From: Nemertoderma westbladi
Lineage: Eukaryota > Xenacoelomorpha > Nemertodermatida > Nemertodermatidae
Direction: 5' to 3'
Length of the DNA stretch: 64,000 nucleotides
NCBI GenBank assembly: GCA_032718475.1
Contig: JAUCBJ010000783.1
Location: forward strand, 1-64,000
Shown: in pieces, positions 34,701 to 46,800 of the stretch
Layout: every line of letters starts with the position of its first letter
How positions within the stretch are numbered: position 1 is the stretch's first letter
The notes under the pieces: model-generated
Told to the model about the DNA's origin: nothing
Database searches by the model: none
The model's input: only the letters and a program-made list of their open reading frames with translations
Position numbers and translations under genes: made by a program

Positions 34701-37700
34701 TAGCAGAGTCTCTAAGTTAGTAGCGTTGTCTCTAAGTTAGTAGCGGAGTCCCTAAGTTAGTAGCGGAGTCTCTAAGTTAGTGGCGGTGTCTCCAAGTTGG
34801 TGGCGGAGTCTCTAAGTTAGTAGCAGAGTCTCTAAGTTAGTAGCGTTGTCTCTAAGTTAGTAGCGGAGTCTCTAAGTTAGTAGCGGATTCTATAAGTTAG
34901 TGGCGGTGTCTCCAAGTTGGTGGCGAAGTCTCTAAGTTAGTAGCAGAGTCTCTAAGTTAGTAGCGTTGTCTCTAAGTTAGTAGCGGAGTCCCTAAGTTAG
35001 TAGCGGAGTCTCTAAGTTAGTGGCGGTGTCTCCAAGTTGGTGGCGGAGTCTCTAAGTTAGTAGCAGAGTCTCTAAGTTAGTAGCGTTGTCTCTAAGTTAG
35101 TAGCGGAGTCTCTACGTTGGACGTGGTGTCTCTAAGTTTGTAGCGGATTCTATAAGTTAGCAGCGAAGTCTCTAAGTTAGTAGCAGAGTCTATAAGTTAG
35201 TAGCGGAGTCTCTAAGTTAGTAGCGTTGTCTCTAAGTTAGTAGCGGAGTCTCTACGTTAGACGTGGTGTCTCTAAGTTTGTAGCGGATTCTATAAGTTAG
35301 CAGCGAAGTCTCTAAGTTTGTAGCAGAGTCTCTAAGTTAGTAGCGGAGTCTCTAAGTTAGTAGCGGATTCTATAAGTTAGTAGAGGAGTCTCTAAGTTAG
35401 TAGCGGAGTCTCTAAGTTAGTAGCGGAGTCTATAAGTTAGTAACGAAGTCTCTAAGTTAGTAGCGGAGTCTCTAAGTTAGTAGCGGTGTCTCTAGGTTAG
35501 TAGCGGAATCTCCAAGTTAGTAGCGGAGTCTCGTTAATAGCGGAGTCTCTAAGTTAGTAGTGGAGTCTCTAAGTTAGTGGCGGTGTCTCTAAGTTAGTAG
35601 CGATGTCTCTAAGTTAGTAGCGGTGTCTCTCTAAGTCAGTGGCGGAGTCTCTAAGTTAGTAGCGATGTCTCTAAGTTAGTAGCGGTGTCTCTAAGTTAGT
35701 ATTGATGTCTCTAAGTTAGTAGCGGAGTCTCTAGGTTAGTAGCGGAATCTCCAAGTTAGTAGTGGAGTCTCGTTAATAGCGGAGTCTCTAAGTTAGTAGT
35801 GGAGTTTCATTAGTAGTGGAGTCTTCTCGTTAGTAGCGGAGTCTTCTCGTTAGTAGCGGAGTCTCTAAGTTAGTAGCAGAATCTCTCTAAGTCAGTGGCG
35901 GAGTCTCTAAGTTAGTAGCGATGTCTCTAAGTTAGTAGCGGTGTCTCTCTAAGTCAGTGGCGGAGTCTCTAAGTTAGTAGCGATGTCTCTAAGTTAGTAG
36001 CGGTGTCTCTAAGTTAGTAGCGGGTTCTATAAGTTAGTAGAGGAGTCTCTAAGTTAGTAGCAGGATCTCTAAGTTAGTAGCGGAGTCTCTAAGTCAGTAG
36101 CGGAGTCTCTAAGTTAGTAGCGAAGTCTCTAAGTTAGTAGCAGAATCTCTCTAAGTCAGTGGCGGAGTCTCTAAGTTAGTAGCGATGTCTCTAAGTTAGT
36201 AGCGGTGTCTCTAAGTTAGTAGCGGGTTCTATAAGTTAGTAGAGGAGTCTCTAAGTTAGTAGCAGGATCTCTAAGTTAGTAGCGGAGTCTCTAAGTTAGT
36301 AGCAGAATCTCTCTAAGTCAGTAGCGGTGTCTCTAAGTTAGTAGCGGAGTCTCTAAGTCAGTAGCGGAGTCTCTAAGTTAGTAGCGAAGTCTCTAAGTTT
36401 GTAGCAGATTCTATATGTTAGTAGCGGAGTCTCTAATTCAGTAGCAGAGTCTCTAAGTTAGTATCGGAGTCTCTAAGTTAGTGGCGGTTTCTATAAGTTA
36501 GTAGCGAAGTTTCTAAGTTAGTAGCGGAGTCTCTAAGTTTGTAGCAGAATCTCCAAGTTAGTGGCGGTGTCTCCAAGTTAGCTGCGGAGTCTCTAAGTTA
36601 GTAGCGGATTCTATAAGTTAGTAGCGGAGTCTCTAAGTTAGTAGTGGAGTCTCTAAATTAGCAGCGGTGTCTCTACGTTAGTAGCGGAGTCTATAAGTTA
36701 GTAGCGGAGTCTCTAAGTTAGTAGCGGAGTCTCTAATTTAGTAGCGGAGTCTCTAAGTTAGTGGCGGTGTCTCCAAGTTAGTGGCGGAGTCTCTAAGTTA
36801 GTAGCGGAGTCTCTAATTTAGTAGCGGAGTCTCTAAGTTAGTAGCGGAGTCTCTAAGTTAGTGGCGGTGTCTCCAAGTTAGTGGCGGAGTCTCTAAGTTT
36901 GTAGCGGATTCTCTAAGTTAGTAGTGGAGTCTCTAAATTAGCAGCGGTGTCTCTACGTTAGTAGCGGAGTCTCTAATTTAGTAGCGGAGTCTCTAAGTTA
37001 GTAGCGGAGTCTCTAAGTTAGTAGTGGAGTCTCTAAATTAGCAGCGGTGTCTCTACGTTAGTAGCGGAGTCTCTAATTTAGTAGCGGAGTCTCTAAGTTA
37101 GTAGCGGATTCTATAAGTTAGTAGCGGAGTCTATAAGTTAGTAGCGGAGTCTATAAGTTAGTAGCGGAGTCTATAAGTTAGTAGCGGTGTCTCTAAGTTA
37201 GTAGCGGAGTCTCTAATTTAGTAGCGGAGTCTCTAAGTTAGTGGCGGTGACTCCAAGTTGGTGGCGGAGTCTCTAAGTTAGTAGCGGAGTCTCTAATTTA
37301 GTAGCGGAGTCTCTAAGTTAGTAGCGGATTCTATAAGTTAGTAGCGGAGTCTCTAAGTTAGTAGCGGAGTCTCTAAGTTAGTAGTGGAGTCTCTAAATTA
37401 GCAGCGGTTTCTCTACGTTAGTAGCGGAGTCTATAAGTTAGTAGCGGAGTCTCTAAGTTAGTAGCGGAGTCTCTAATTTAGTAGCGGAGTCTCTAAGTTA
37501 GTAGCGGAGTCTCTAAGTTAGTGGCGGTGTCTCCAAGTTGTGGCGGAGTCTCTAAGTTAGTAACGGAGTCTCTAATTTAGTAGCGGAGTCTCTAAGTTAG
37601 TAGCGGAGTCTCTAAGTTAGTAGCGGAGTCTCTAAGTTAGTAGCGGAGTCTCTAAGTTAGTGGCGGTGTCTCCAAGTTAGTGGCGGAGTCTCTAAGTTAG

Positions 37701-38930
37701 TAACGGTGTCTCTAATTTAGTAGCGGAGTCTCTAAGTTAGTAGCGGAGTCTCTAAGTTAGTGGCGGTGTCTCCAAGTTAGTGGCGGAGTCTCTAATTTAG
37801 TAGCGGAGTCTCTAAGTTAGTAGCGGAGTCTCTAAGTTAGTAGCGGAGTCTCTAAGTTAGTAGCGGAGTCTCTAATTTAGTAGCGGAGTCTCTAAGTTAG
37901 TAGCGGAGTCTCTAAGTTAGTAGTGGAGTCTCTAATTTAGTAGCGGAGTCTCTAAGTTAGTGGCGGATTCTATAAGTTAGTGGCGGTGTCTCCAAGTTGG
38001 TGGCGGAGTCTCTAAGTTAGTAGCGGAGTCTCTAATTTAGTAGCGGAGTCTCTAAGTTAGTAGCGGAGTCTCTAAGTTAGTGGCGGTGTCTCCAAGTTAG
38101 AGGCGGAGTCTCTAAGTTAGTAACGGAGTCTCTAATTTAGTAGCGGAGTCTCTAAGTTAGTAGCGGAGTCTCTAAGTTAGTAGCGGAGTCTCTAAGTTAG
38201 TAGTGGAGTCTCTAAATTAGCAGCGGTGTAGCGGAGTCTCTAAGTTAGTAGCGGATTCTATAAGTTAGTGGCGGTGTCTCCAAGTTGGTGGCGGAGTCTC
38301 TAAGTTAGTAGCAGAGTCTCTAAGTTAGTAGCGTTGTCTCTAAGTTAGTAGCGGAGTCCCTAAGTTAGTAGCGGAGTCTCTAAGTTAGTGGCGGTGTCTC
38401 CAAGTTGGTTGCGGAGTCTCTAAGTTAGTAGCAGAGTCTCTAAGTTAGTAGCGTTGTCTCTAAGTTAGTAGCGGAGTCTCTAAGTTAGTAGCGGATTCTA
38501 TAAGTTAGTGGCGGTGTCTCCAAGTTGGTGGCGAAGTCTCTAAGTTAGTAGCAGAGTCTCTAAGTTAGTAGCGTTGTCTCTAAGTTAGTAGCGGAGTCCC
38601 TAAGTTAGTAGCGGAGTCTCTAAGTTAGTGGCGGTGTCTCCAAGTTGGTGGCGGAGTCTCTAAGTTAGTAGCAGAGTCTCTAAGTTAGTAGCGTTGTCTC
38701 TAAGTTAGTAGCGGAGTCTCTACGTTGGACGTGGTGTCTCTAAGTTTGTAGCGGATTCTATAAGTTAGCAGCGAAGTCTCTAAGTTAGTAGCAGAGTCTA
38801 TAAGTTAGTAGCGGAGTCTCTAAGTTAGTAGCGTTGTCTCCAAGTTAGTACCGGAGTCTCTAAGTTAGTAACGAAGTCTCTAAGTTAGACGCGGAGTCTT
38901 TAAATTAGTAACGGAGTCTCCAAGATAGTT
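31213..38930. repeat. Array 2, right part: 20-bp minisatellite, about 386 units
   Basis: The same 20-bp unit as at 22501-27316, continuing after the LINE insertion. Higher-order structure is strong: series of variant units at about 33000-35560 recur at about 36600 onward with an offset near 3.6 kb (the truncated unit at 34619 recurs at 38227). Much of 22501-25600 is also repeated here. The last units (AGACGCGGAGTCTTTAAATT, AACGGAGTCTCCAAGATAG) are diverged, and the array ends near 38930. Confidence 0.97.
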
Positions 38931-39666
38931 AACATTCTTGTTGAGAACGACTCCCCCCCCCCCCCCCCCCCCACCCCTGCCCTAATAATCTTATGTACAG
39001 TGATAGTTTCATGCGATTAAATAAATGGTTGATTTGTTATCGTAACATTCACATTTTTTATTAGTGATTGATTCTCTCTCATTCATGAGATAATGAATCA
39101 ATACTTACCGGTATTTAATTACTTGTCGCCTAGCAACCTATTGTGTTGTTACGGTAGGGGAGAGCCCATGTTCCTTATTGAATGCAGCTAAATTCATTGC
39201 TTGTGTTAGTTAAACTAATTTATGATTTTAATCTTATTTAATTTCTCCCACCTTTTTAAAAATAGTTTTTTTTCTTTGCCGTTATCTGTAATGATGTATC
39301 CAATAGAGTAGTGGGAGACTTGTGCCAAGCTACATAATCATGATGCGAGCGCTAAGAAATATCCTATTTCATTTACAGTGTTGGTACATTCTAACAAGCG
39401 ATACATCGTAACGTGTAACATAAAAATTCATAATATAGAAAAATTAATCTAACAACCCTAAATAATATAAATGCATTCGGTGTGTGAAATTATACATGTA
39501 TAGTTTTTACACAATGCGTCCTTTAATACTATAATACTAATAGTATTAAAGGACGCCTTGTTTTTACAGTATTGCGAAAAGAAAATTGTTTCCTTACAGT
39601 TTTTCTACGTAATTGCAATTTTAGTAAAGTATAAAGTTCCACCTTTGCGTAGTTATTTAAATTAAA
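38931..39666. other. Non-coding gap between array 2 and the six-exon gene
   Basis: It begins with a run of 20 C at 38953-38972, then AT-rich unique DNA. It should hold the promoter and 5' UTR of the gene starting at 39667. No convincing exon was found: short open stretches after AG sites (for example after 39307) lack donors and composition bias. A strong hairpin lies at 39516-39556. Confidence 0.5.
39516..39556. repeat. Perfect 17-bp hairpin upstream of the six-exon gene
   Basis: The arm GCGTCCTTTAATACTAT (39516-39532) is the exact reverse complement of 39540-39556, with a 7-base loop AATACTA. It ends 110 bases before the start codon at 39667. It could be a stem-loop in the 5' UTR, a palindromic regulatory site or the remnant of a small transposon; the sequence does not decide. 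Confidence 0.8.
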
Positions 39667-39879
39667 ATGACTTCAAATGACAGTGTAACGGATTCTAGAA
39701 GACAAAGGGCTGCAAGTGCATCTACACCTAGAACGCAAAGTGCTGCTAATAGACCCAGGTCGCCTGTTGCTAAGCAACAGAGAGCATCGTCTGCTAAATA
39801 TCGTCATTTTTGTGCTGAACAAGATTTGTATAGACTTCCGGTTATTAATCCGTCACATGACGCGTTAAACATTCCCTGC
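39667..39879 (+). CDS. Exon 1 of an uncharacterised six-exon gene (262 residues)
   Basis: The start codon at 39667 is supported by an in-frame TAA six bases upstream and no acceptor in between. The exon gives 71 codons, disordered and basic (SRRQRAASASTPRTQSAANR, then SPVAKQQRASSAKYRHF), ending LPVINPSHDALNIPC before the donor GTAAGT (39880), phase 0. The full protein joins 39667-39879, 40423-40477, 40756-40885, 56144-56298, 56762-56895 and 57047-57148. Every junction is GT-AG, every phase agrees, and the product is 262 residues with a very basic Lys-rich end. I do not recognise the family: no enzyme motif, signal peptide or membrane segment is visible. A basic, partly helical cytoskeletal or nuclear protein would fit the composition, which is inference only. 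Confidence 0.75.
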
Positions 39880-40422
39880 GTAAGTCTAATGCAGAAACAT
39901 TGATATGCCTTAAATTGTATTGTAATAAAGTATCATTTATAGTTGTTATACTGTAGTCTACTGTACGTAGTAGAGTAACCCATTCAGTAATAAACATTGT
40001 AAATTTATAACAATTTATATGTAGGACTATCAGGCCTTCAATAATGTAGCAACTTAAAAGCTGTATTACTTTGCCAAAAAGTGATTGCATATTAACCAAT
40101 CGGTAGAATAACGTGTTCTTATGTTGATTGTGTCGCTGGTACACAGGTAGAAATTTAGTGTAACGCTTTACAATATATTAGGCTTATTACAATATTGTGA
40201 TCAAATTTCACTCATGCTGTTGACTTCTGATAAAAAAACCTCCTATGAAAATATATATTAATTTATATAGTAGTGTATTAAATAAATTTATACATACATA
40301 ATTATCATACATGTAATAGTAATAAATAATAATACGTAATATAATATTTGATAATAATAATAACGGTATATAATACATTATAAATATACAGTAATTGGTT
40401 CCCTTAAATTAATACCTTTCAG

Positions 40423-40477
40423 CGACGACCAAGGACCTCCTCTGGATTCTCTAAGAAGCGGGAAGAAGGCGCTGTCC
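40423..40477 (+). CDS. Exon 2 of the six-exon gene
   Basis: A 55-base exon between the acceptor TACCTTTCAG (ending 40422) and the donor GTAAGT (40478). It is read in phase 0 as RRPRTSSGFSKKREEGAV plus one base. Basic and disordered like exon 1. Introns 1 and 2 are short (543 and 278 bp), typical of the gene apart from intron 3. Confidence 0.7.
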
Positions 40478-40755
40478 GTAAGTCTACCTAATTAATTATT
40501 GATTAATATTTTTCTACTAAAAACGGTTAGAGCTAGAAGTTAACTATAAATATATCGGCAAAAATTTTATTAATTTACAATAGGGTTTTGGGGGGGATTG
40601 CTGACACATTCAAAAAATGCAAAAAAAAAATGCATCACTCCCCCACTACTGTCCGGCAATCAATCGCAGTGGTTACTGTTACGTAGTGAAATGTGTTAGG
40701 GAGACTTGAGGACTCCGTTTATTGACTTTAAAGCTAAAGATATATTGTTTTCTAG

Positions 40756-40885
40756 ACGGGTATTCGTTCGTTGACGCTAGCAAACACGTGACGTGTCGAA
40801 TTAGTAGTGCAGCTAGCTACTACCCTGGGATGGTAGGGTCTGAAGAATGGCCGAGGATAGAATGTAAACCGCCAAGAACACCGAG
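40756..40885 (+). CDS. Exon 3 of the six-exon gene; founder of array 3
   Basis: A 130-base exon between the acceptor TTGTTTTCTAG (ending 40755) and a near-perfect donor, GAG then GTAAGTC (40886). It enters in phase 1 and leaves in phase 2, exactly what is needed to join exon 2 to exon 4. It gives HGYSFVDASKHVTCRISSAA and then SYYPGMVGSEEWPRIECKPP before RTP. Its last 43 bases (from AAGAATGGCCGAGG, 40843) and the first intron bases are homologous to the array 3 unit. Retaining the intron gives TAA straight across the donor (AGG TAA), so readthrough ends at once. Confidence 0.75.
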
Positions 40886-43800
40886 GTAAGTCATTGGCTG
40901 GACCAAAAGGCCGGGGATGGATTGTAAACCAATCAAAAGCACCCTGGGGTACGTGAGTGGCTGGTCCAAAAGGCCGGGGATAGATTGTAAACCAATCAAA
41001 AGCACCCTAAGATACGTGAGTGGCTGGTCCAAAAGGCCGGGGATAGATTGTAAACCAATCAAAAGCACCCTGGGTACGTGAGTGGCTGGTCCAAAAGGCC
41101 GGGGATAGATTGTAAACCAATCAAAAGCACCCTAAGGTACGTGAGTGGCTGGTCCAAAAGGCCGGGGATAGATTGTAAACCAACCAAAAACACCCTAAGG
41201 TACGTGATTGGCTGGTCCAAAAGGCCGGGGATAGATTGTAAACCAATCAAAAGCACCCTGGGTACGTGAGTGGCTGGTCCAAAAGGCCGGGGATAGATTG
41301 TAAACCAATCAAAAGCACCGTGGGGTACGTGAGAGGCTGGTACAAAAGGCCGGGGATAGATTGTAAACCAATCAAAAGCACCCTGGGTACGTGAGTGGCT
41401 GGTCCAAAAGGGAGTGGCTGGTCCAAAAGGCCGGGGATAGATTGTAAACCAATCAAAAGCACCCTAAGGTAGGAGGTGAGTGGCTGGTCCAAAAGGCCGG
41501 GGGCTAGATTGTAAACCAATCAAAAGCACCCTGGGGTAGGTGAGTGGCTGGTACAAAAGGCACGGGATCGATTGTAAACCAATCAAAAGCACCCTAAGGT
41601 ACGTGAGTGGCTGGTCCAAAAGGCCGGGGATAGATTGTAAACCAATCAAAAGCACCCTAAGGTAAGAGGTGAGTGGCTGGTCCAAAATGCCGTGGATAGA
41701 TTGTAAACCAATCAAAAGCACCCTGGGGTACGTGAGTGGCTGGTCCAAAAGGCCGGGGATAGATTGTAAACCAATCAAAAGCACCCTGGGGTACGTGAGT
41801 GGCTGGTCCAAAGGGCCGGGAATAGATTGTAAACCAATCAAAAGCACACTAAGATACGTGAGTGGCTGGTCCAAAAGGCCGGGGATAGATTGTAAACCAA
41901 TCAAAAGCACCCTGGGGTACGTGAGTGGCTGGTCCAAAGGGCCGGGGATAGATTGTAAACCAATCAAAAGCACCCTGGGTACGTGAGTGGCTGGTCCAAA
42001 AGGCCGGGGATAGATTGTAAACCAATCAAAAGCACCCTGGGTACGTGAGAGGCTGGTCCAAAAGGCCGGGGATAGATTGTAAACCGCCAAGAACACCGAG
42101 GTAAGTCATTGGCTGGACCAAAAGGCCGGGGATGGATTGTAAACCAATCAAAAGCACCCTGGGGTACGTGAGTGGCTGGTCCAAAAGGCCGGGGATAGAT
42201 TGTAAACCAATCAAAAGCACCCTAAGATACGTGAGTGGCTGGTCCAAAAGGCCGGGGATAGATTGTAAACCAATCAAAAACACCCTGGGCACGTGAGTGG
42301 CTGGTCCAAAAGACCGGGGATAGATTGTAAACCAATCAAAAGCACCCTAAGATACGTGAGTGGCTGGTCCAAAAGGCCGGGGATAGATTGTAAACCAATC
42401 AAAAGCACCCTAAGGTACGTGAGTGGCTGGTCCAAAAGGCCGGGGATAGATTGTAAACCAATCAAAAGCACCCTAAGATACGTGAGTGGCTAGTCCAAAA
42501 GGCCGGGGATAGATTGTAAACCAATCAAAAGCACCCTGGGGTACGTGAGTGGCTGGTCCAAAGGGCCGGGGATAGATTGTAAACCAATCAAAAGCACCCT
42601 AAGATACGTGAGTGGCTGGTCCAAAAGGCCGGGGATATATTGTAAACCAATCAAAAGCACCCTAAGATACGTGAGTGGCTGGTCCAAAAGGCCGGGGATA
42701 GATTGTAAACCAATCAAAAGCACCCTGGGTACGTGAGTGGCTGGTCCAAAAGGCCGGGGATAGATTGTAAACCAATCAAAAGCACCCTAAGATACGTGAG
42801 TGGCTGGTCCAAAAGGCCGGGGATAGATTGTAAACCAATCAAAAGCACCCTGGGTACGTGAGAGGCTGGTCCAAAAGGCCGGGATAGATTGTAAACCAAT
42901 CAAAACCACCCTAAGATACGTGAGTGGCTGGTCCAAAAGGCCGGGGATAGATTGTAAACCAATCAAAAGCACCCTGGGGTACGTGAGTGGCTGGTCCAAA
43001 GGGCCGGGGATAGATTGTAAACCAATCAAAAGCACCCTAAGATACGTGAGTGGCTGGTCCAAAAGGCCGGGGATATATTGTAAACCAATCAAAAGCACCC
43101 TAAGATACGTGAGTGGCTGGTCCAAAAGGCCGGGGATAGATTGTAAACCAATCAAAAGCACCCTGGGTACGTGAGTGGCTGGTCCAAAAGGCCGGGGATA
43201 GATTGTAAACCAATCAAAAGCACCCTAAGATACGTGAGTGGCTGGTCCAAAAGGCCGGGGATAGATTGTAAACCAATCAAAAGCACCCTGGGGTACGTGA
43301 GTGGCTGGTCCAAAGGGCCGGGGATAGATTGTAAACCAATCAAAAGCACCCTAAGATACGTGAGTGGCTGGTCCAAAAGGCCGGGGATATATTGTAAACC
43401 AATCAAAAGCACCCTAAGATACGTGAGTGGCTGGTCCAAAAGGCCGGGGATAGATTGTAAACCAATCAAAAGCACCCTGGGTACGTGAGTGGCTGGTCCA
43501 AAAGGCCGGGGATAGATTGTAAACCAATCAAAAGCACCCTAAGATACGTGAGTGGCTGGTCCAAAAGGCCGGGGATAGATTGTAAACCAATCAAAAGCAC
43601 CCTGGGGTACGTGAGTGGCTGGTCCAAAAGGCCGGGGATAGATTGTAAACCAATCAAAAGCACCCTAAGGTACGTGAGTGGCTGGTCCAAAAGGCCGGGG
43701 ATAGATTGTAAACCAATCAAAAGCACCCTAAGATACGTGAGTGGCTGGTCCAAAAGGCCGGGGATAGATTGTAAACCAATCAAAAGCACCCTAAGGTACG

Positions 43801-46800
43801 TGAGTGGCTGGTCCAAAAGGCCGGGGATAGATTGTAAACCAATCAAAAACACCCTAAGGTACGTGAGTGGCTGGTCCAAAAGGCCGGGGATAGATTGTAA
43901 ACCAATCAAAAGCACCCTGGGTACGTGAGTGGCTGGTCCAAAAGGCCGGGGATAGATTGTAAACCAATCAAAAGCACCCTGGGGTACGTGAGTGGCTGGT
44001 CCAAAAGGCCGGGGATAGATTGTAAACCAATCAAAAGCACCCTGGGTACGTGAGTGGCTGGTCCAAAAGGGAGTGGCTGGTCCAAAAGGCCGGGGATAGA
44101 TTGTAAACCAATCAAACGCACCATAAGGTAGGTGAGTGGCTGGTCCAAAAGGCCGGGGATAGATTGTAAACCAATCAAAAGCACCCTAAGGTACGTGAGT
44201 GGCTGGTCCAAAAGGCCGGGGATAGATTGTAAACCAACCAAAAACACCCTAAGGTACGTGATTGGCTGGTCCAAAAGGCCGGGGATAGATTGTAAACCAA
44301 TCAAAAGCACCCTGGGTACGTGAGTGGCTGGTCCAAAAGGCCGGGGATAGATTGTAAACCAATCAAAAGCACCGTGGGGTACGTGAGAGGCTGGTACAAA
44401 AGGCCGGGGATAGATTGTAAACCAATCAAAAGCACCCTGGGTACGTGAGTGGCTGGTCCAAAAGGGAGTGGCTGGTCCAAAAGGCCGGGGATAGATTGTA
44501 AACCAATCAAACGCACCATAAGGTAGGTGAGTGGCTGGTCCAAAAGGCCGGGGATAGATTGTAAACCAATCAAAAGCACCCTAAGGTAGGAGGTGAGTGG
44601 CTGGTCCAAAAGGCCGGGGGCTAGATTGTAAACCAATCAAAAGCACCCTGGGGTACGTGAGAGGCTGGTCCAAAAGGCCGGGGATAGATTGTAAACCAAT
44701 CAAAAGCACCCTGGGGTAGGTGAGTGGCTGGTACAAAAGGCACGGGATCGATTGTAAACCAATCAAAAGCACCCTAAGGTACGTGAGTGGCTGGTCCAAA
44801 AGGCCGGGGATAGATTGTAAACCAATCAAAAGCACCCTAAGGTAAGAGGTGAGTGGCTGGTTCAAAATGCCGTGGATAGATTGTAAACCAATCAAAAGCA
44901 CCCTGGGGTACGTGAGAGGCTGGTCCAAAAGGCCGGGGATAGATTGTAAACCAATCAAAAGCACCCTGGGGTACGTGAGTGGCTGGTCCAAAGGGCCGGG
45001 AATAGATTGTAAACCAATCAAAAGCACACTAAGATACGTGAGTGGCTGGTCCAAAAGGCCGGGGATAGATTGTAAACCAATCAAAAGCACCCTGGGGTAC
45101 GTGAGTGGCTGGTCCAAAGGGCCGGGGATAGATTGTAAACCAATCAAAAGCACCCTGGGTACGTGAGTGGCTGGTCCAAAAGGCCGGGGATAGATTGTAA
45201 ACCAATCAAAAGCACCCTGGGTACGTGAGAGGCTGGTCCAAAAGGCCGGGGATAGATTGCAAACCGCCAAGAACACCGAGGTAAGTCATTGGCTGGACCA
45301 AAAGGCCGGGGATGGATTGTAAACCAATCAAAAGCACCCTGGGGTACGTGAGTGGCTGGTCCAAAAGGCCGGGGATAGATTGTAAACCAATCAAAAGCAC
45401 CCTAAGATACGTGAGTGGCTGGTCCAAAAGGCCGGGGATAGATTGTAAACCAATCAAAAACACCCTGGGCACGTGAGTGGCTGGTCCAAAAGACCGGGGA
45501 TAGATTGTAAACCAATCAAAAGCACCCTAAGATACGTGAGTGGCTGGTCCAAAAGGCCGGGGATAGATTGTAAACCAATCAAAAGCACCCTAAGGTACGT
45601 GAGTGGCTGGTCCAAAAGGCCGGGGATAGATTGTAAACCAATCAAAAGCACCCTAAGATACGTGAGTGGCTAGTCCAAAAGGCCGGGGATAGATTGTAAA
45701 CCAATCAAAAGCACCCTGGGGTACGTGAGTGGCTGGTCCAAAGGGCCGGGGATAGATTGTAAACCAATCAAAAGCACCCTGGGTACGTGAGTGGCTGGTC
45801 CAAAAGGGAGTGGCTGGTCCAAAAGGCCGGGGATAGATTGTAAACCAATCAAACGCACCATAAGGTAGGTGAGTGGCTGGTCCAAAAGGCCGGGGATAGA
45901 TTGTAAACCAATCAAAAGCACCCTAAGGTAGGAGGTGAGTGGCTGGTCCAAAAGGCCGGGGGCTAGATTGTAAACCAATCAAAAGCACCCTGGGGTAGGT
46001 GAGTGGCTGGTACAAAAGGCACGGGATCGATTGTAAACCAATCAAAAGCACCCTAAGGTACGTGAGTGGCTGGTCCAAAAGGCCGGGGATAGATTGTAAA
46101 CCAATCAAAAGCACCCTAAGGTACGTGAGTGGCTGGTCCAAAAGGCCGGGGATAGATTGTAAACCAATCAAAAGCACCCTAAGGTACGTGAGTGGCTGGT
46201 CCAAAAGGCCGCGGATAGATTGTAAACCAATCAAAAGCACCCTAAGATACGTGAGTAGCTGGTCCAAAAGGCCGGGGATAGATTGTAAACCAATCAAACG
46301 CACCATAAGGTAGGTGAGTGGCTGGTCCAAAAGGCCGGGGATAGATTGTAAACCAATCAAAAGCACCCTGGGTACGTGAGTGGCTGGTCCAAAAGGGAGT
46401 GGCTGGTCCAAAAGGCCGGGGATAGATTGTAAACCAATCAAACGCACCATAAGGTAGGTGAGTGGCTGGTCCAAAAGGCCGGGGATAGATTGTAAACCAA
46501 TCAAAAGCACCCTAAGGTAGGAGGTGAGTGGCTGGTCCAAAAGGCCGGGGGCTAGATTGTAAACCAATCAAAAGCACCCTGGGGTAGGTGAGTGGCTGGT
46601 ACAAAAGGCACGGGATCGATTGTAAACCAATCAAAAGCACCCTAAGGTACGTGAGTGGCTGGTCCAAAATGCCGTGGATAGATTGTAAACCAATCAAAAG
46701 CACCCTGGGGTACGTGAGAGGCTGGTCCAAAAGGCCGGGGATAGATTGTAAACCAATCAAAAGCACCCTGGGGTACGTGAGTGGCTGGTCCAAAGGGCCG

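Noticed and set aside
4078-40477. Exon A joined directly to exon 2 at 40423, making one gene with alternative first exons
   Set aside because: Phases allow it (both 0), but there is no sequence evidence for a 36-kb intron and exon 1 at 39667 is a good start exon; left as a possibility only.
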